A DNA stretch of 64,000 nt. Source: Intestinimonas butyriciproducens (GTDB lineage: Bacteria; Bacillota; Clostridia; Oscillospirales; Oscillospiraceae). Shown one piece after another: positions 35,055-48,203 of this stretch. The notes below the pieces were generated by a model. That model was not told the origin of the DNA. It did not search any database and saw nothing but the letters and a program-made list of their open reading frames with translations. Position 1 is the stretch's first letter, and each line of letters opens with the position of its first letter. Where the stretch lies: positions 3,100,001 through 3,164,000 of the forward strand of contig NZ_CP011524.1 in the NCBI RefSeq assembly GCF_004154955.1. Direction: 5' to 3'. The position numbers and the translations under genes are program-made.

Positions 35055-35088
35055 AAAAGCACCCAAACCGTTAAGTTTGAGTGCTTTT
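35055..35088 (-). terminator. Terminator of the rRNA/tRNA operon after tRNA-Thr
   Basis: On the minus strand AAAAGCACTCAAAC pairs with GTTTGGGTGCTTTT, leading into TTTTTGCTTT. It follows the tRNA-Thr CCA end by four bases. It was probably brought in by the element, because it lies on the element side of the crossover. Confidence 0.75.
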
Positions 35089-35091
35089 CGT

Positions 35092-35167
<76 letters not shown>

Positions 35168-35193
35168 ATATGAGGCGCGATTGCACCCCATGA

Positions 35194-35270
<77 letters not shown>

Positions 35271-35305
35271 ATCTTTTGTATCAGACAGCAATGCTGGAAA
35301 AGTTC

Positions 35306-35381
35306 TGGCAGGGGCAGAAGGAATCGAACCCTCGGCACGCGGTTTTGGAGACCGCTGCTCTACCTGCTGAGCTATACCCCT
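35306..35381 (-). tRNA. tRNA-Trp (CCA)
   Basis: 76 nt with encoded CCA end. The anticodon loop CTCCAAA sits on a GCGGT/ACCGC stem. Confidence 0.95.
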
Positions 35382-35384
35382 ATA

Positions 35385-35461
35385 TGGTGGGCCTTCACGG
35401 ACTCGAACCGTGGACCGACCGGTTATGAGCCGGTTGCTCTAACCAACTGAGCTAAAGGCCC
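35385..35461 (-). tRNA. tRNA-Met (CAT), elongator type
   Basis: 77 nt with encoded CCA. The acceptor GGGCCTT/AAGGCCC is fully paired and the anticodon loop is CTCATAA. A fully paired first base pair excludes the initiator form. A tRNA-Ile with modified CAT anticodon cannot be fully excluded. Confidence 0.9.
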
Positions 35462-35532
35462 ATCTTGCCGGTTTGCGGTTCCTATAGTAATGGTTTGCCG
35501 TCACGTCACCGTGACGGCAATCCCTATATTTC

Positions 35533-35608
35533 TGGCTCCCCAAGTTGGACTCGAACCAACGACCCTGCGGTTAACAGCCGCATGCTCTACCAACTGAGCT
35601 ATTGAGGA
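35533..35608 (-). tRNA. tRNA-Asn (GTT)
   Basis: 76 nt with encoded CCA. The anticodon loop is TGTTAAC. It directly follows the 5S gene in the operon. Confidence 0.95.
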
Positions 35609-35651
35609 ATATCGAAGGGTCTGGTCTGGTCAGACCAGACCCTCATTTTGT

Positions 35652-35766
<115 letters not shown>

Positions 35767-35930
35767 TACTTTTCTTCAGAAAGAAAAGTAAGCAAAAGAA
35801 ACTTTGTAAAACTTTCTTCTCCTTACCGTTCTTCCCAACGACAAGTTATTATATTCACTTTTTCAAAAAATGTCAAGCAAAACCTTAACAAAACTTCACT
35901 GGTCCCCACCGAGCACACACCCGGTAGAAA

Positions 35931-36007
35931 TGGTGCGCCTTCACGGATTCGAACCGAAAGACCCACTGATTAAGAGTTAGTTGCTCTACCAACTGAGCTA
36001 AAGGCGC
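35931..36007 (-). tRNA. tRNA-Lys (CTT), degenerate copy
   Basis: It has the same sequence as the tRNA-Lys at 36103 except for an extra base before the T-arm, a T-stem changed to TTCGG (T-T mismatch with CCGTG) and an A-C pair in the anticodon stem (ACTAA/TCAGT). The anticodon CTT and CCA are kept. It could be a decaying duplicate. Confidence 0.7.
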
Positions 36008-36024
36008 ATATAACCCGTCAAAAA

Positions 36025-36099
36025 TGGTGACCCGTGCGGGAATCGAACCCACGTTTGCGGCGTGAGAGGCCGCCGTCTTAGCCGCTTGACCAACGGGCC
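36025..36099 (-). tRNA. tRNA-Glu (CTC)
   Basis: 75 nt with encoded CCA. The anticodon loop CTCTCAC sits on a perfect GCGGC/GCCGC stem. Confidence 0.93.
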
Positions 36100-36102
36100 A
36101 TA

Positions 36103-36178
36103 TGGTGCGCCTTCACGGATTCGAACCGGGGACCCACTGATTAAGAGTCAGTTGCTCTACCAACTGAGCTAAAGGCGC
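36103..36178 (-). tRNA. tRNA-Lys (CTT)
   Basis: 76 nt with encoded CCA. The anticodon loop CTCTTAA sits on ACTGA/TCAGT. One C-T mismatch is present in the T-stem. It is the first tRNA after 23S. Confidence 0.9.
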
Positions 36179-36251
36179 ATACAAAAGTCTACACCTTCAA
36201 AACCGAACAATGTGAAGAAGTTGAGGACAAGCGCCTGCACAATCATGTTAA

Positions 36252-39091
<2,840 letters not shown>

Positions 39092-39360
39092 TTTCGCAGA
39101 ACCATCTCCTGGTTCTACGTTATGATCATGAATTATGCAGGCCTCAAAGAGTTCTTAATTGGCTTATTGTTTTTACCCTTCACTAGAACAGCTTTCGCCA
39201 TTCTATCTTAAAGTTCCACAACATTTGCTATTAATTGCCCTCTGTTGCTTGCTCTCAATACTTTCTTTCACATTGTTCAGTTTTCAAGGTGCAGACCTCT
39301 GTCCCTTTCAGGACAGATTTCAGTCCTCAATCTCCATCGAGCACTGAAATCTGTTCTAAA

Positions 39361-39436
39361 TGGTGGAGGTAATCGGACTCGAACCGGTGACCCCCTGCTT
39401 GCAAAGCAGGTGCTCTACCAACTGAGCTATACCCCC
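39361..39436 (-). tRNA. tRNA-Ala (TGC)
   Basis: 76 nt with encoded CCA. The anticodon loop is TTTGCAA. It stands in the 16S-23S spacer after tRNA-Ile, the classical arrangement. Confidence 0.96.
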
Positions 39437-39502
39437 GCGTCCGGTGTGCCAAGCTCTGCTAAAGCTTCCTTTGCCTTCCTTCTTTCTCCAAAGAAAGAAA
39501 GT

Positions 39503-39579
39503 GGTGGGCCCAAGTGGACTCGAACCACCGACCTCACGATTATCAGTCGTGCGCTCTAGCCAGCTGAGCTATGGGCCCA
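39503..39579 (-). tRNA. tRNA-Ile (GAT)
   Basis: 77 nt with encoded CCA. The anticodon loop is CTGATAA. It is the first tRNA after the 16S gene. Confidence 0.96.
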
Positions 39580-39680
39580 TATGGCGTGCGCCCTCTAAAT
39601 TAAACAACGTGAAGCGATCCACTCCCCAGAAAAGCCTGACCTTAGGACTTTTCGATGAGTACTTCTCCCCATCGAGCTCT

Positions 39681-41218
<1,538 letters not shown>

Positions 41219-41409
41219 ATGGTATCTAAAGAACTTCCGTTCCTTAAATCATCTTATTGAAGCTTTCCATAGCTTCAAAGAAATTTGTCAAGAGCCTTTC
41301 CAAGTCTTGCGACTTTAGAAAGGACCTCAAGTCCTTTTCTGGTGCTTCGTGTTTCTTCTTCACGTTGTTTAATTTACAAGGTGCACGCCGCTCCAGCGGC
41401 GGGATTTTG

Positions 41410-41728
41410 ATTGTACCACATGGCACTCTCATTGTCAAGCGTTTTCTTCAATTTCTTTCGAAATCATTTCGACACTTGACTCGTTTGCGTCTCACGCGAA
41501 CTTTTATATCTTACCAGATCTTCAAGCCCTTGTCAAGCACTTTTTTCAAATCCCCTTGAATCAGTGCCGCCTCTCGGCTGACGCGAACTTTGTTATTCTA
41601 GCAGATGGCCAAGCTCTTGTCAAGCATTTTTTCAGCCGCTCACGGATTTTTCTTCCGCTCTTTGCCACTGTTTTCCTGCCCGGCGTTTGGCGCTCAGTTA
41701 ATATACCAAACTCCTCCCCAATTGTCAA
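41410..41728 (-). promoter_or_regulatory. Four tandem rRNA promoters
   Basis: Four minus-strand TTGACA elements each have a -10 exactly 17 bp away: 41433-41438 with TACAAT at 41410-41415; 41531-41536 with TAAGAT at 41508-41513; 41618-41623 with TAGAAT at 41595-41600; and 41723-41728 with TATATT at 41700-41705. The spacing between promoters is about 85-105 bp. The array drives the 16S-to-tRNA-Thr operon and overlaps no gene. Confidence 0.85.
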
Positions 41729-41773
41729 CTCCTTTTTCCGTTTTTCTTTCATCTATTTTTACTGCGTCTTTGC

Positions 41774-42865
41774 TTACCCATATCCTGTGTCTTTTCCCCT
41801 CTTCTCCCCACAAGATGTGTCCGTCTTTTTTCTCCCTTTGACATTTGTCACAATCAATGCAAGGGCTGGGACCGGGAACGCCAAGATCAAATTACCCCAA
41901 GGGACCCATGCGGATGAGACCTTTTCCACAGAGAAGTCGTCCGGAAACAGGGTAAGTCCGCCTAAAAACGCGACGATCACTGCCACAGGGGCGGCCCAAT
42001 GTTCCCACCGGGAGCCCAAAACCGCTCCCGCACCTTTTCTGATGGCAAACACCAACAGACCCAGCATTGCAAAATCACTGAGCACCCAGAGGGCCACCAC
42101 AACAGACTCCACCCGCTGGAATGCTCCATCCACTCCCACGCCTCTGGCGACTTCAAAGAAGGGGATATCCATGCGCCCGCACAGCGCAGGGCCCAACTGT
42201 CCCAAGACTCCGAACTGGAGCAGTGTGAGAGCACCGCATCCCGCCAACAGCCAGAGCAGTCCCCGTCCGGCGTCACCAGAACGCCTGGTGACGTTCCCCC
42301 CTAAAAATCCTCCGAACACCCCGCAGCTCAGTACGCCAACCGGCATCAGCGTGGCCGCCGTTACGGCCGGAACGTCCGTTATCCAGACCGGCAGCACATG
42401 CTCGGGGCTCATATCTAGGATGGAAAAAAGCAGTACCAGCCCCAGGGTCAGCGCTAGGACCAGGTAGCAGATCTCCGCCGCACGGGCAAAGGCGCCCAAT
42501 TTGCGCCGTCCCATCCACAGCACCACCCCCAGCAGCACCAGCAGAAATACCCAGGGGGCGGCGCTTCGATATCCGGCAGAGAGCATCCGTTCGGCGTAGA
42601 GCCGCCCCTCGGCGCACAGGAGAAAAAGCGCCCAGGACAGGTAAATTACAATGACCACCTTTCCCGCCAGAGGACCAAAGGCATCCTGATAGGCCTGTGC
42701 CAGCCCTCCGCTCCGGCGGCAAAGCGAAAAAACCATCCACCCCAGCAGCAGAAAGGGCGGAAAGGCCAGTATGCCGGTGAGCCATGCGCTCTCTCCTGCC
42801 GTCCCCACCGTCCAGCCCGGCAGCGCCCGCACCGCCGGGGACAGCAGCGCGGTGAACAGGATCAC
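41774..42865 (-). CDS. gerAB: Spore germination permease GerAB family
   Basis: This membrane protein of at least 363 residues has about ten hydrophobic helices and belongs to the GerAB/amino-acid-permease family, the ligand-binding B subunit of germinant receptors. The reading frame extends upstream of the GTG at 42863-42865 through NSDNISARQLYVILF, a typical GerAB start. Translation may therefore begin at a CTG near 42901 that has AGGTGG upstream. It is last in a gerAA-AC-AB operon. Confidence 0.85.
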   Translation of the reverse strand: MILFTALLSPAVRALPGWTVGTAGESAWLTGILAFPPFLLLGWMVFSLCRRSGGLAQAYQDAFGPLAGKVVIVIYLSWALFLLCAEGRLYAERMLSAGYRSAAPWVFLLVLLGVVLWMGRRKLGAFARAAEICYLVLALTLGLVLLFSILDMSPEHVLPVWITDVPAVTAATLMPVGVLSCGVFGGFLGGNVTRRSGDAGRGLLWLLAGCGALTLLQFGVLGQLGPALCGRMDIPFFEVARGVGVDGAFQRVESVVVALWVLSDFAMLGLLVFAIRKGAGAVLGSRWEHWAAPVAVIVAFLGGLTLFPDDFSVEKVSSAWVPWGNLILAFPVPALALIVTNVKGRKKTDTSCGEKRGKDTGYG

Positions 42866-42937
42866 ATAGAGCTGCCGCGCGGAAATATTATCGCTGTTCA
42901 GAGGATCACCACCTAAATAATAATAACAGGCCCGCCC

Positions 42938-44083
42938 TTACATGCGGGCCACCTGTCCCGTTACGGTCAGGGAGATTGGGAGCGCGGCAAACCCCGCTTT
43001 CCACTGTGTTTCCAGCTCTGCCTTACGCCAGGGCGCCGCCAGGGCGGCTTTCCTCCCCAGGTGGAGATAGTCGGCGTCCAGGGTCTGCGCCAAGTCCAGC
43101 GCCGTATGGATAGCCGCCTCACCTGTCTGCGCAAGGCGTTCCTCCAGCCATATCCTGCCCTCCTCGCTGAGTTCGTCCGCCCCCCGCAGCTCCGCCACCT
43201 GGGCCTCGATCCGGCAGGTGACGGCCAGTCCGGCGAGGACGCCGTCCGTAAAGGACGGCGTCAGCTCCGTCTTCACCTCGGTGAGCCGCAGCGCGGTCTG
43301 TGCAAGGCTGGGCGCGGCAAACTCCAGTATCCGCCCCGGGGCATCCCCGGTCAAAAGGTCCGCCCCAAGCGCGCCTTCCCCCCCAGTCCAGCCCGCCAGT
43401 GCTCCGTTCCGCAGGATCGCATAACCCGCTCCGGCCACAGTATACTCCCCCTCCGCTCCGTCTCCGGTCCTGGCGGGTCGGCGTTCCAGTGCCGGGAGAA
43501 GCGCACAGCCGTTGTCCAGCAGGTCTGAGAGCACCTCTCTCGCTGTCCGCGGCGCGGGGGAAGCCGCCAATTCGGCGTCGGTTTCCAGCGCCGTGAGGCG
43601 ATCCGGTGCGCCTCCGTCAGACGCGGCGTCAAAGAGGATATCCCCGGCTCTGCCGTCTTTTATCACCCAGAGGCGGGCCTCCAGCCGCAGCTCCGGGTCC
43701 CGTGCCATGTGTCCCAGCAGCGACATAACGCCCGTCAGAGCCTGCTCTTCCCCCACCAGGACATGCTCCACATCCCCGAAAAAGACAAAATCCGAACCGA
43801 ACGTCTGTATCTCTGCGCAGGCGGCGGACACAGTTTCAGCCTGTGCGGAGAGCACCACCGGCGACTGCCCGGGCGAGTCCCCCGCGCCGGACCGTCCCCC
43901 GCTGGAGACGGTAACCGCCACCCTCCCCGGAGCCCCCTTTTCCAGATCCACTCCCAGCGCCCCCATGAGGACGGTATCCTCGATCTCATGGGCGTATGGC
44001 AGGGCTGCCTCGGCTCTGGAGCAGCCGGACAGGGGGAGCAGCGCCGCGCACAGCAGCAGGACAGCAGATTTTTTCACTCTCAT
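42938..44083 (-). CDS. gerAC: Spore germination lipoprotein GerAC family
   Basis: The 381-residue protein has a lipobox (LLPLSGC, Cys 21). After it comes the Ger(x)C pattern: YAHEIEDTVLMGALGVDLEK and, later, the C-terminal domain with VKTELTPSF and HTALDLAQTLDADYLHLGRK. It is anchored outside the inner membrane as the C subunit. The ATG overlaps the gerAA stop by four bases. The composition is unusually Ala- and Gly-rich. Confidence 0.92.
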   Translation of the reverse strand: MRVKKSAVLLLCAALLPLSGCSRAEAALPYAHEIEDTVLMGALGVDLEKGAPGRVAVTVSSGGRSGAGDSPGQSPVVLSAQAETVSAACAEIQTFGSDFVFFGDVEHVLVGEEQALTGVMSLLGHMARDPELRLEARLWVIKDGRAGDILFDAASDGGAPDRLTALETDAELAASPAPRTAREVLSDLLDNGCALLPALERRPARTGDGAEGEYTVAGAGYAILRNGALAGWTGGEGALGADLLTGDAPGRILEFAAPSLAQTALRLTEVKTELTPSFTDGVLAGLAVTCRIEAQVAELRGADELSEEGRIWLEERLAQTGEAAIHTALDLAQTLDADYLHLGRKAALAAPWRKAELETQWKAGFAALPISLTVTGQVARM

Positions 44084-45597
44084 CGCTGGTTCCTCCTGTT
44101 CTGGGTCTTGAGCGCCGCCTCCCGCAGCTTGACGCTGGGCAGCGGCTGTCGGATCACGGCATGCCCCTCCACCTGTTCCCCGTCGTTGGCGGCAAAGGGC
44201 GTGAGGTAGGCCACGCCGAAGCTCTCCAGAGAGGCGAGATGACAGATGAGCAGCAGTGCCCCAATGGCCGCGCCGAACATTCCCGCTAGAGAGGCCAGCG
44301 CCGCCAGACCAAAGCGCCAGATCCGCAGCGCGCCCGCGAAATCCTGAGACGGCATAGTATATCCGGCAATACCCGCCACCGCCACCACGATGAGCACCGC
44401 GGGAGAGACGATACGGGCCTCCACAGCGGCGGACCCCACCACCAGTCCCCCCAGAATGGAGACGGTCTGACCGATAGAACTGGGAAGCCGGAGCCCGGCC
44501 TCCTGAATGATCTCAAAGGCCACCAGCATCAGGAGGACTTCGAACACCGTGGTAAAGGGCACATCCTGCTTGGCCGCTATGATGGACAGGGCCAGCTCGG
44601 TGGGCAGCATCTCCAGGTGGAAGGTCACAGCGGCGATATAGACCGCCGGTAGAAAGAGAGTGATGAGCATACACAGGTAGCGCAGCACCATGAGGGCGGA
44701 TGCCGCCATCCAGCCCTGGGACTTATCCTGAGGCGTCTTAAAAAACTGGCTGAGGGTCCCGGGCAGGAGCCAGCCCAAAGGCAGCCCGTCGATAAGCAGT
44801 CCCACGCGGCCCTCCACCACGCCGGCGGAAAAGCGGTCCGGCCGTTCGGTGTACGCCAGGGTGGGAAAGGCGGTGTGGATGTCGTCGGCGATATATTCCT
44901 CCAGATTCCCTGTGGCGATGAGGGCGTCGATGTCGATCTCCGCCACCCGGCGCTCTACGGCGCGGACCGTCTCGGGGTTGGTGATGCCCTCGATCCACAC
45001 AATATCCACGGGGGTCACCGTCTGCCGCCCCACCAGCAGCTCCCTGATCCGCAGATCCGGGGTGCGTACCCGCCGCCGCAACAGGGAGGTGTTGGTACGC
45101 ACGGACTCCACAAAGGAATCCCTCGGCCCTTTGAGCGGAGGCTCGTTCTCCGGATCGGAAATGGACCGCTTCTCCTCGGTCCCTACATTAAAGGAGAGGG
45201 CCTCCTTTTCCCCTGGAAAAAAGAGGATGCAGTTCCCGCCAATCATATCGAATACGGCCTCGTCCATCGTGGCGCGTTTTTCCACCCCTAAATTGTAGAG
45301 GGCGCCTTTCCGGATGCGCTCCATGGCCTGCGCCATGCCGCACCCGCTCAGGACGGTGTCCTGCGCCAGAGGGCGAAGCACGTAGTCGCTGGCCCGCTCC
45401 ATTTTCACCATCCCGCTGATATAGCACAGCGTTACCAGCTTGTCCGGATCTCCACCCAAGGCGGCTTCCCGTTCGGAAAAATCCACACAGTCCGCAAAGA
45501 CCTGTCGGACGCTCTCCACTGTCAGCGGCAGATCGATCCTGGGCTCCCGCCTGGGGTGGGGCGGCACCTCGACCTTTTTTCTCCCAAAAAAGCCCAC
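44080..45597 (-). CDS. gerAA: Spore germination protein GerAA/KA family
   Basis: The protein has 505 residues from GTG 45597. A GTG six bases earlier (45603) would sit only two bases from AAGGAGG, so 45597 is preferred. The soluble N-terminal half contains VWIEGITNPETVRAVERRVA. Then come about five membrane helices with LPAVYIAAVTFHLEMLPTEL and LPSSIGQTVSILGGLVVGSA, the hallmark of GerAA proteins. It is the A subunit of the germinant receptor, which opens as an ion channel. Confidence 0.95.
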   Translation of the reverse strand: MGFFGRKKVEVPPHPRREPRIDLPLTVESVRQVFADCVDFSEREAALGGDPDKLVTLCYISGMVKMERASDYVLRPLAQDTVLSGCGMAQAMERIRKGALYNLGVEKRATMDEAVFDMIGGNCILFFPGEKEALSFNVGTEEKRSISDPENEPPLKGPRDSFVESVRTNTSLLRRRVRTPDLRIRELLVGRQTVTPVDIVWIEGITNPETVRAVERRVAEIDIDALIATGNLEEYIADDIHTAFPTLAYTERPDRFSAGVVEGRVGLLIDGLPLGWLLPGTLSQFFKTPQDKSQGWMAASALMVLRYLCMLITLFLPAVYIAAVTFHLEMLPTELALSIIAAKQDVPFTTVFEVLLMLVAFEIIQEAGLRLPSSIGQTVSILGGLVVGSAAVEARIVSPAVLIVVAVAGIAGYTMPSQDFAGALRIWRFGLAALASLAGMFGAAIGALLLICHLASLESFGVAYLTPFAANDGEQVEGHAVIRQPLPSVKLREAALKTQNRRNQR

Positions 45598-45787
45598 AGC
45601 CACGCCTCCTTTTCTATCCTGCTATTCTCTCCCGGAGCGCGGGCGGATATGCGTCCGCGCGCAGTTGTCGAAAGTCTGTTCCGCTGTCTGCACCCATAGT
45701 ATGGACAACAGCGCATTTGTCCTTTATAATAGTAAAAATCAACGTCTGAACAGTTGCTTTGCAGCGTCTCAAAGGAGTGGTAGTAAC

Positions 45788-46663
45788 ATGGCTTTGATCC
45801 AGCATAAGCGCCGCCTGAATCCCACGGTAACTCTGATGGAGGTGTCCGCCCCCCTTATCGCCAAAAAGGCGCAGCCGGGCCAATTCATCATCCTCCGCGT
45901 AGATGAACACGGCGAACGAATCCCCCTGACCATCTCGGACTATGACCGGGAGCGGGGTACCGTCACCATTATCTTTCAAAAGGTAGGTCTGACCACCGAG
46001 CTGCTGGACCGGCTAGAGGAGGGCGATGACATTCTGGACTTTGTCGGCCCCCTCGGCACTCCCACCGACCTGCTGGACCGTGAACACCCCGGGTTGGAGT
46101 TGGGCCCTGTCAAGCGGGTGGCCGTCATCGGCGGCGGCGTAGGCTGCGCCATCGCCTATCCCCAGGCCAAGTATCTCCACGCCCGCGGCGTAGAGGTGGA
46201 CGTCATCGCCGGTTTCCGCTCCAAGGATATCGTCATTCTGGAGGAGGAGTTCAAAAAAGCCTGCGACCACTTCTATCTCACCACCGACGACGGCTCCTGC
46301 GGGGAAAAGGGGCTGGTCACCGACAAGCTCAAAACGCTCATCGACTCCGGCATCCACTACGACGCCGTCATCGCTATTGGGCCTATCATCATGATGAAGT
46401 TCGTCTGTAAGACCACCGAGCCTTACGGCATCAAAACTTTAGTCTCCCTCAACCCCATCATGATTGACGGCACCGGGATGTGCGGCGGCTGCCGGGTATC
46501 CGTGGGGGGCGAGATGAAGTTTGCCTGTGTGGACGGCCCCGACTTTGACGGGCATAAAGTGGATTTTGACGAGCTGATGACCCGGAACAGGGCTTATCAG
46601 GAGCGCGAAGCGGAGACCCGCCGGACCCATGCCTGCCGGCTGATGCAAAAGGAGGTTGAGTAA
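45788..46663 (+). CDS. nfnA: NfnA-type FAD/[2Fe-2S] subunit of ferredoxin:NADP transhydrogenase
   Basis: The protein has 291 residues from the ATG at 45788, which follows AAAGGAG. The ferredoxin-reductase-like FAD domain has RIPLTISDYD, and the NAD domain has VAVIGGGVGCAIAYPQAK. The C-terminal cysteines of MCGGCRV and MKFACVDGPDF bind the 2Fe-2S centre. With the next gene, three bases away, it matches NfnAB, which couples NADH and ferredoxin oxidation to NADP reduction. The same fold serves as PyrK in pyrimidine synthesis, but no pyrD is nearby. Confidence 0.9.
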   Translation: MALIQHKRRLNPTVTLMEVSAPLIAKKAQPGQFIILRVDEHGERIPLTISDYDRERGTVTIIFQKVGLTTELLDRLEEGDDILDFVGPLGTPTDLLDREHPGLELGPVKRVAVIGGGVGCAIAYPQAKYLHARGVEVDVIAGFRSKDIVILEEEFKKACDHFYLTTDDGSCGEKGLVTDKLKTLIDSGIHYDAVIAIGPIIMMKFVCKTTEPYGIKTLVSLNPIMIDGTGMCGGCRVSVGGEMKFACVDGPDFDGHKVDFDELMTRNRAYQEREAETRRTHACRLMQKEVE

Positions 46664-46666
46664 GCC

Positions 46667-48064
46667 ATGGCGAATATGAGTGCGACCAAACTCCCCATGC
46701 CTGAGCAGGACCCCGCCGTCCGCAGCCGCAATTTTGAGGAGGTGGCCCAGGGCTATACCGCTGAGATGGCCGTGGAGGAGGCCGGACGCTGCCTCCACTG
46801 CAAGAATTCCCCCTGCGTGGCCGGCTGCCCGGTGAACATCCGCATCCCCGAGTTTATCGCTAAGGTGGCGGAGGGGGACTTCCAGGCCGCCTATGAGATC
46901 ATACATACCACCAATACCCTCCCCGCGATCTCCGGCCGCGTCTGCCCCCAGGAGAGCCAGTGTGAATGTCTGTGTGTCCGCGGCAAGAAGGGGGAGCCCG
47001 TTGCCATCGGCCGCCTGGAGCGCTTCGTCGCCGACTGGTATCGGGGGCACGGTACGGAGAAAACCGCCAAGCCCGCCTCCAACGGCGTCAAAGTGGCGGT
47101 GGTGGGTTCCGGCCCCGCCGGGCTCACCTGCGCCTCCGACCTGGGCAAGCTGGGCTATGCCGTCACGATCTTCGAGGCCTTCCACACCGCCGGCGGCGTA
47201 TTGGTCTACGGCATTCCCCAATTCCGGCTGCCCAAGGAGATTGTCCGCCATGAGGTGGAGGGCATTCTGGATATGGGCGTGGAGCTGAGGCTGGATACCG
47301 TCATCGGCAAGACCATCACCATCGACGAACTCTTTGAACAGGGCTACCAGGCCGTATTTGTGGGTTCTGGCGCGGGCCTGCCCATGTTTATGGGTATCCC
47401 CGGCGAGACGCTCAGTGGGGTCTACTCCGCCAATGAATATCTCACTCGTGTCAATCTCATGAAGGCCTATCTGGAGGAATACGACACGCCTATCAAAAAA
47501 AGCAGGGCCGTGGCCGTGGTGGGCGGCGGAAACGTGGCCATGGACGCCGCCCGGTGTGCCAAGCGCATCGGTGCCGAGCATGTATATGTGGTCTACCGCC
47601 GCAGCGAAGCGGAGATGCCCGCCCGGAACGAGGAGATCCACCACGCCAGGGAGGAAGGGATCGAGTTTCATCTTTTGAATAATCCCACCAGGATTCTCTC
47701 CGACGGCAAGGGAAGCATAGCCGGAATGGAGTGTATCAAAATGGAGCTGGGTGAGCCCGACGCGTCCGGACGCCGCCGCCCGGTGGAGGTGCCGGGCAGC
47801 GAGTTCGTGCTGGACGTGGACACCGTCATCATGAGTCTGGGCACCACGCCCAATCCTCTGATCCGCTCCACCACCCCGGGCCTGGAAACCAACCGGAAGG
47901 GATGCCTCGTCGTCCACGAGGACACCATGGAGACCACCCGGCCGCATGTCTATGCCGGGGGCGACGCGGTGACCGGCGCGGCCACTGTGATTTTGGCCAT
48001 GGGCGCAGGCAAGAGGGCTGCCAAGGCCATCCACGAGGCGCTTTCTGCCAAAAATGAGGATTAA
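46667..48064 (+). CDS. nfnB: NfnB-type subunit (glutamate-synthase small-subunit family)
   Basis: The 465-residue protein has an N-terminal double 4Fe-4S region (CLHCKNSPCVAGCPVNI and CPQESQCECLCVRGKK). Next is the FAD motif VAVVGSGPAGLTCASDLGK and an NADP motif VAVVGGGNVAMDAARCAKRI. It ends with GGDAVTGAATVILAMGAGK. Many databases label it GltA/GltD. The pairing with NfnA and the length favour the bifurcating transhydrogenase. It is cytoplasmic. Confidence 0.9.
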   Translation: MANMSATKLPMPEQDPAVRSRNFEEVAQGYTAEMAVEEAGRCLHCKNSPCVAGCPVNIRIPEFIAKVAEGDFQAAYEIIHTTNTLPAISGRVCPQESQCECLCVRGKKGEPVAIGRLERFVADWYRGHGTEKTAKPASNGVKVAVVGSGPAGLTCASDLGKLGYAVTIFEAFHTAGGVLVYGIPQFRLPKEIVRHEVEGILDMGVELRLDTVIGKTITIDELFEQGYQAVFVGSGAGLPMFMGIPGETLSGVYSANEYLTRVNLMKAYLEEYDTPIKKSRAVAVVGGGNVAMDAARCAKRIGAEHVYVVYRRSEAEMPARNEEIHHAREEGIEFHLLNNPTRILSDGKGSIAGMECIKMELGEPDASGRRRPVEVPGSEFVLDVDTVIMSLGTTPNPLIRSTTPGLETNRKGCLVVHEDTMETTRPHVYAGGDAVTGAATVILAMGAGKRAAKAIHEALSAKNED

Positions 48065-48108
48065 GGGTTGATTTTTATAGCAAAACGGATATACTTTTAA
48101 AGGGTGTA

Positions 48109-48138
48109 GCCGGGCCCCCGCCTGTGCGGGGGCCCGGC
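48109..48138 (+). terminator. Terminator after nfnAB
   Basis: A perfect 13-bp GC-rich stem (GCCGGGCCCCCGC) with a four-base loop, followed by CTTATTTTT. It is 45 bp after the nfnB stop. Confidence 0.9.
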
Positions 48139-48203
48139 CTTATTTTTGATGCATGCGTGTACTCCGGCGCCCTGCCGGAGGGAATGCAAAAGAGGGAGCG
48201 GCT

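Noticed and set aside
46439-48034. A 531-codon minus-strand frame opposite nfnB
   Set aside because: It is an antisense shadow of nfnB, whose Fe-S and nucleotide-binding motifs are intact.
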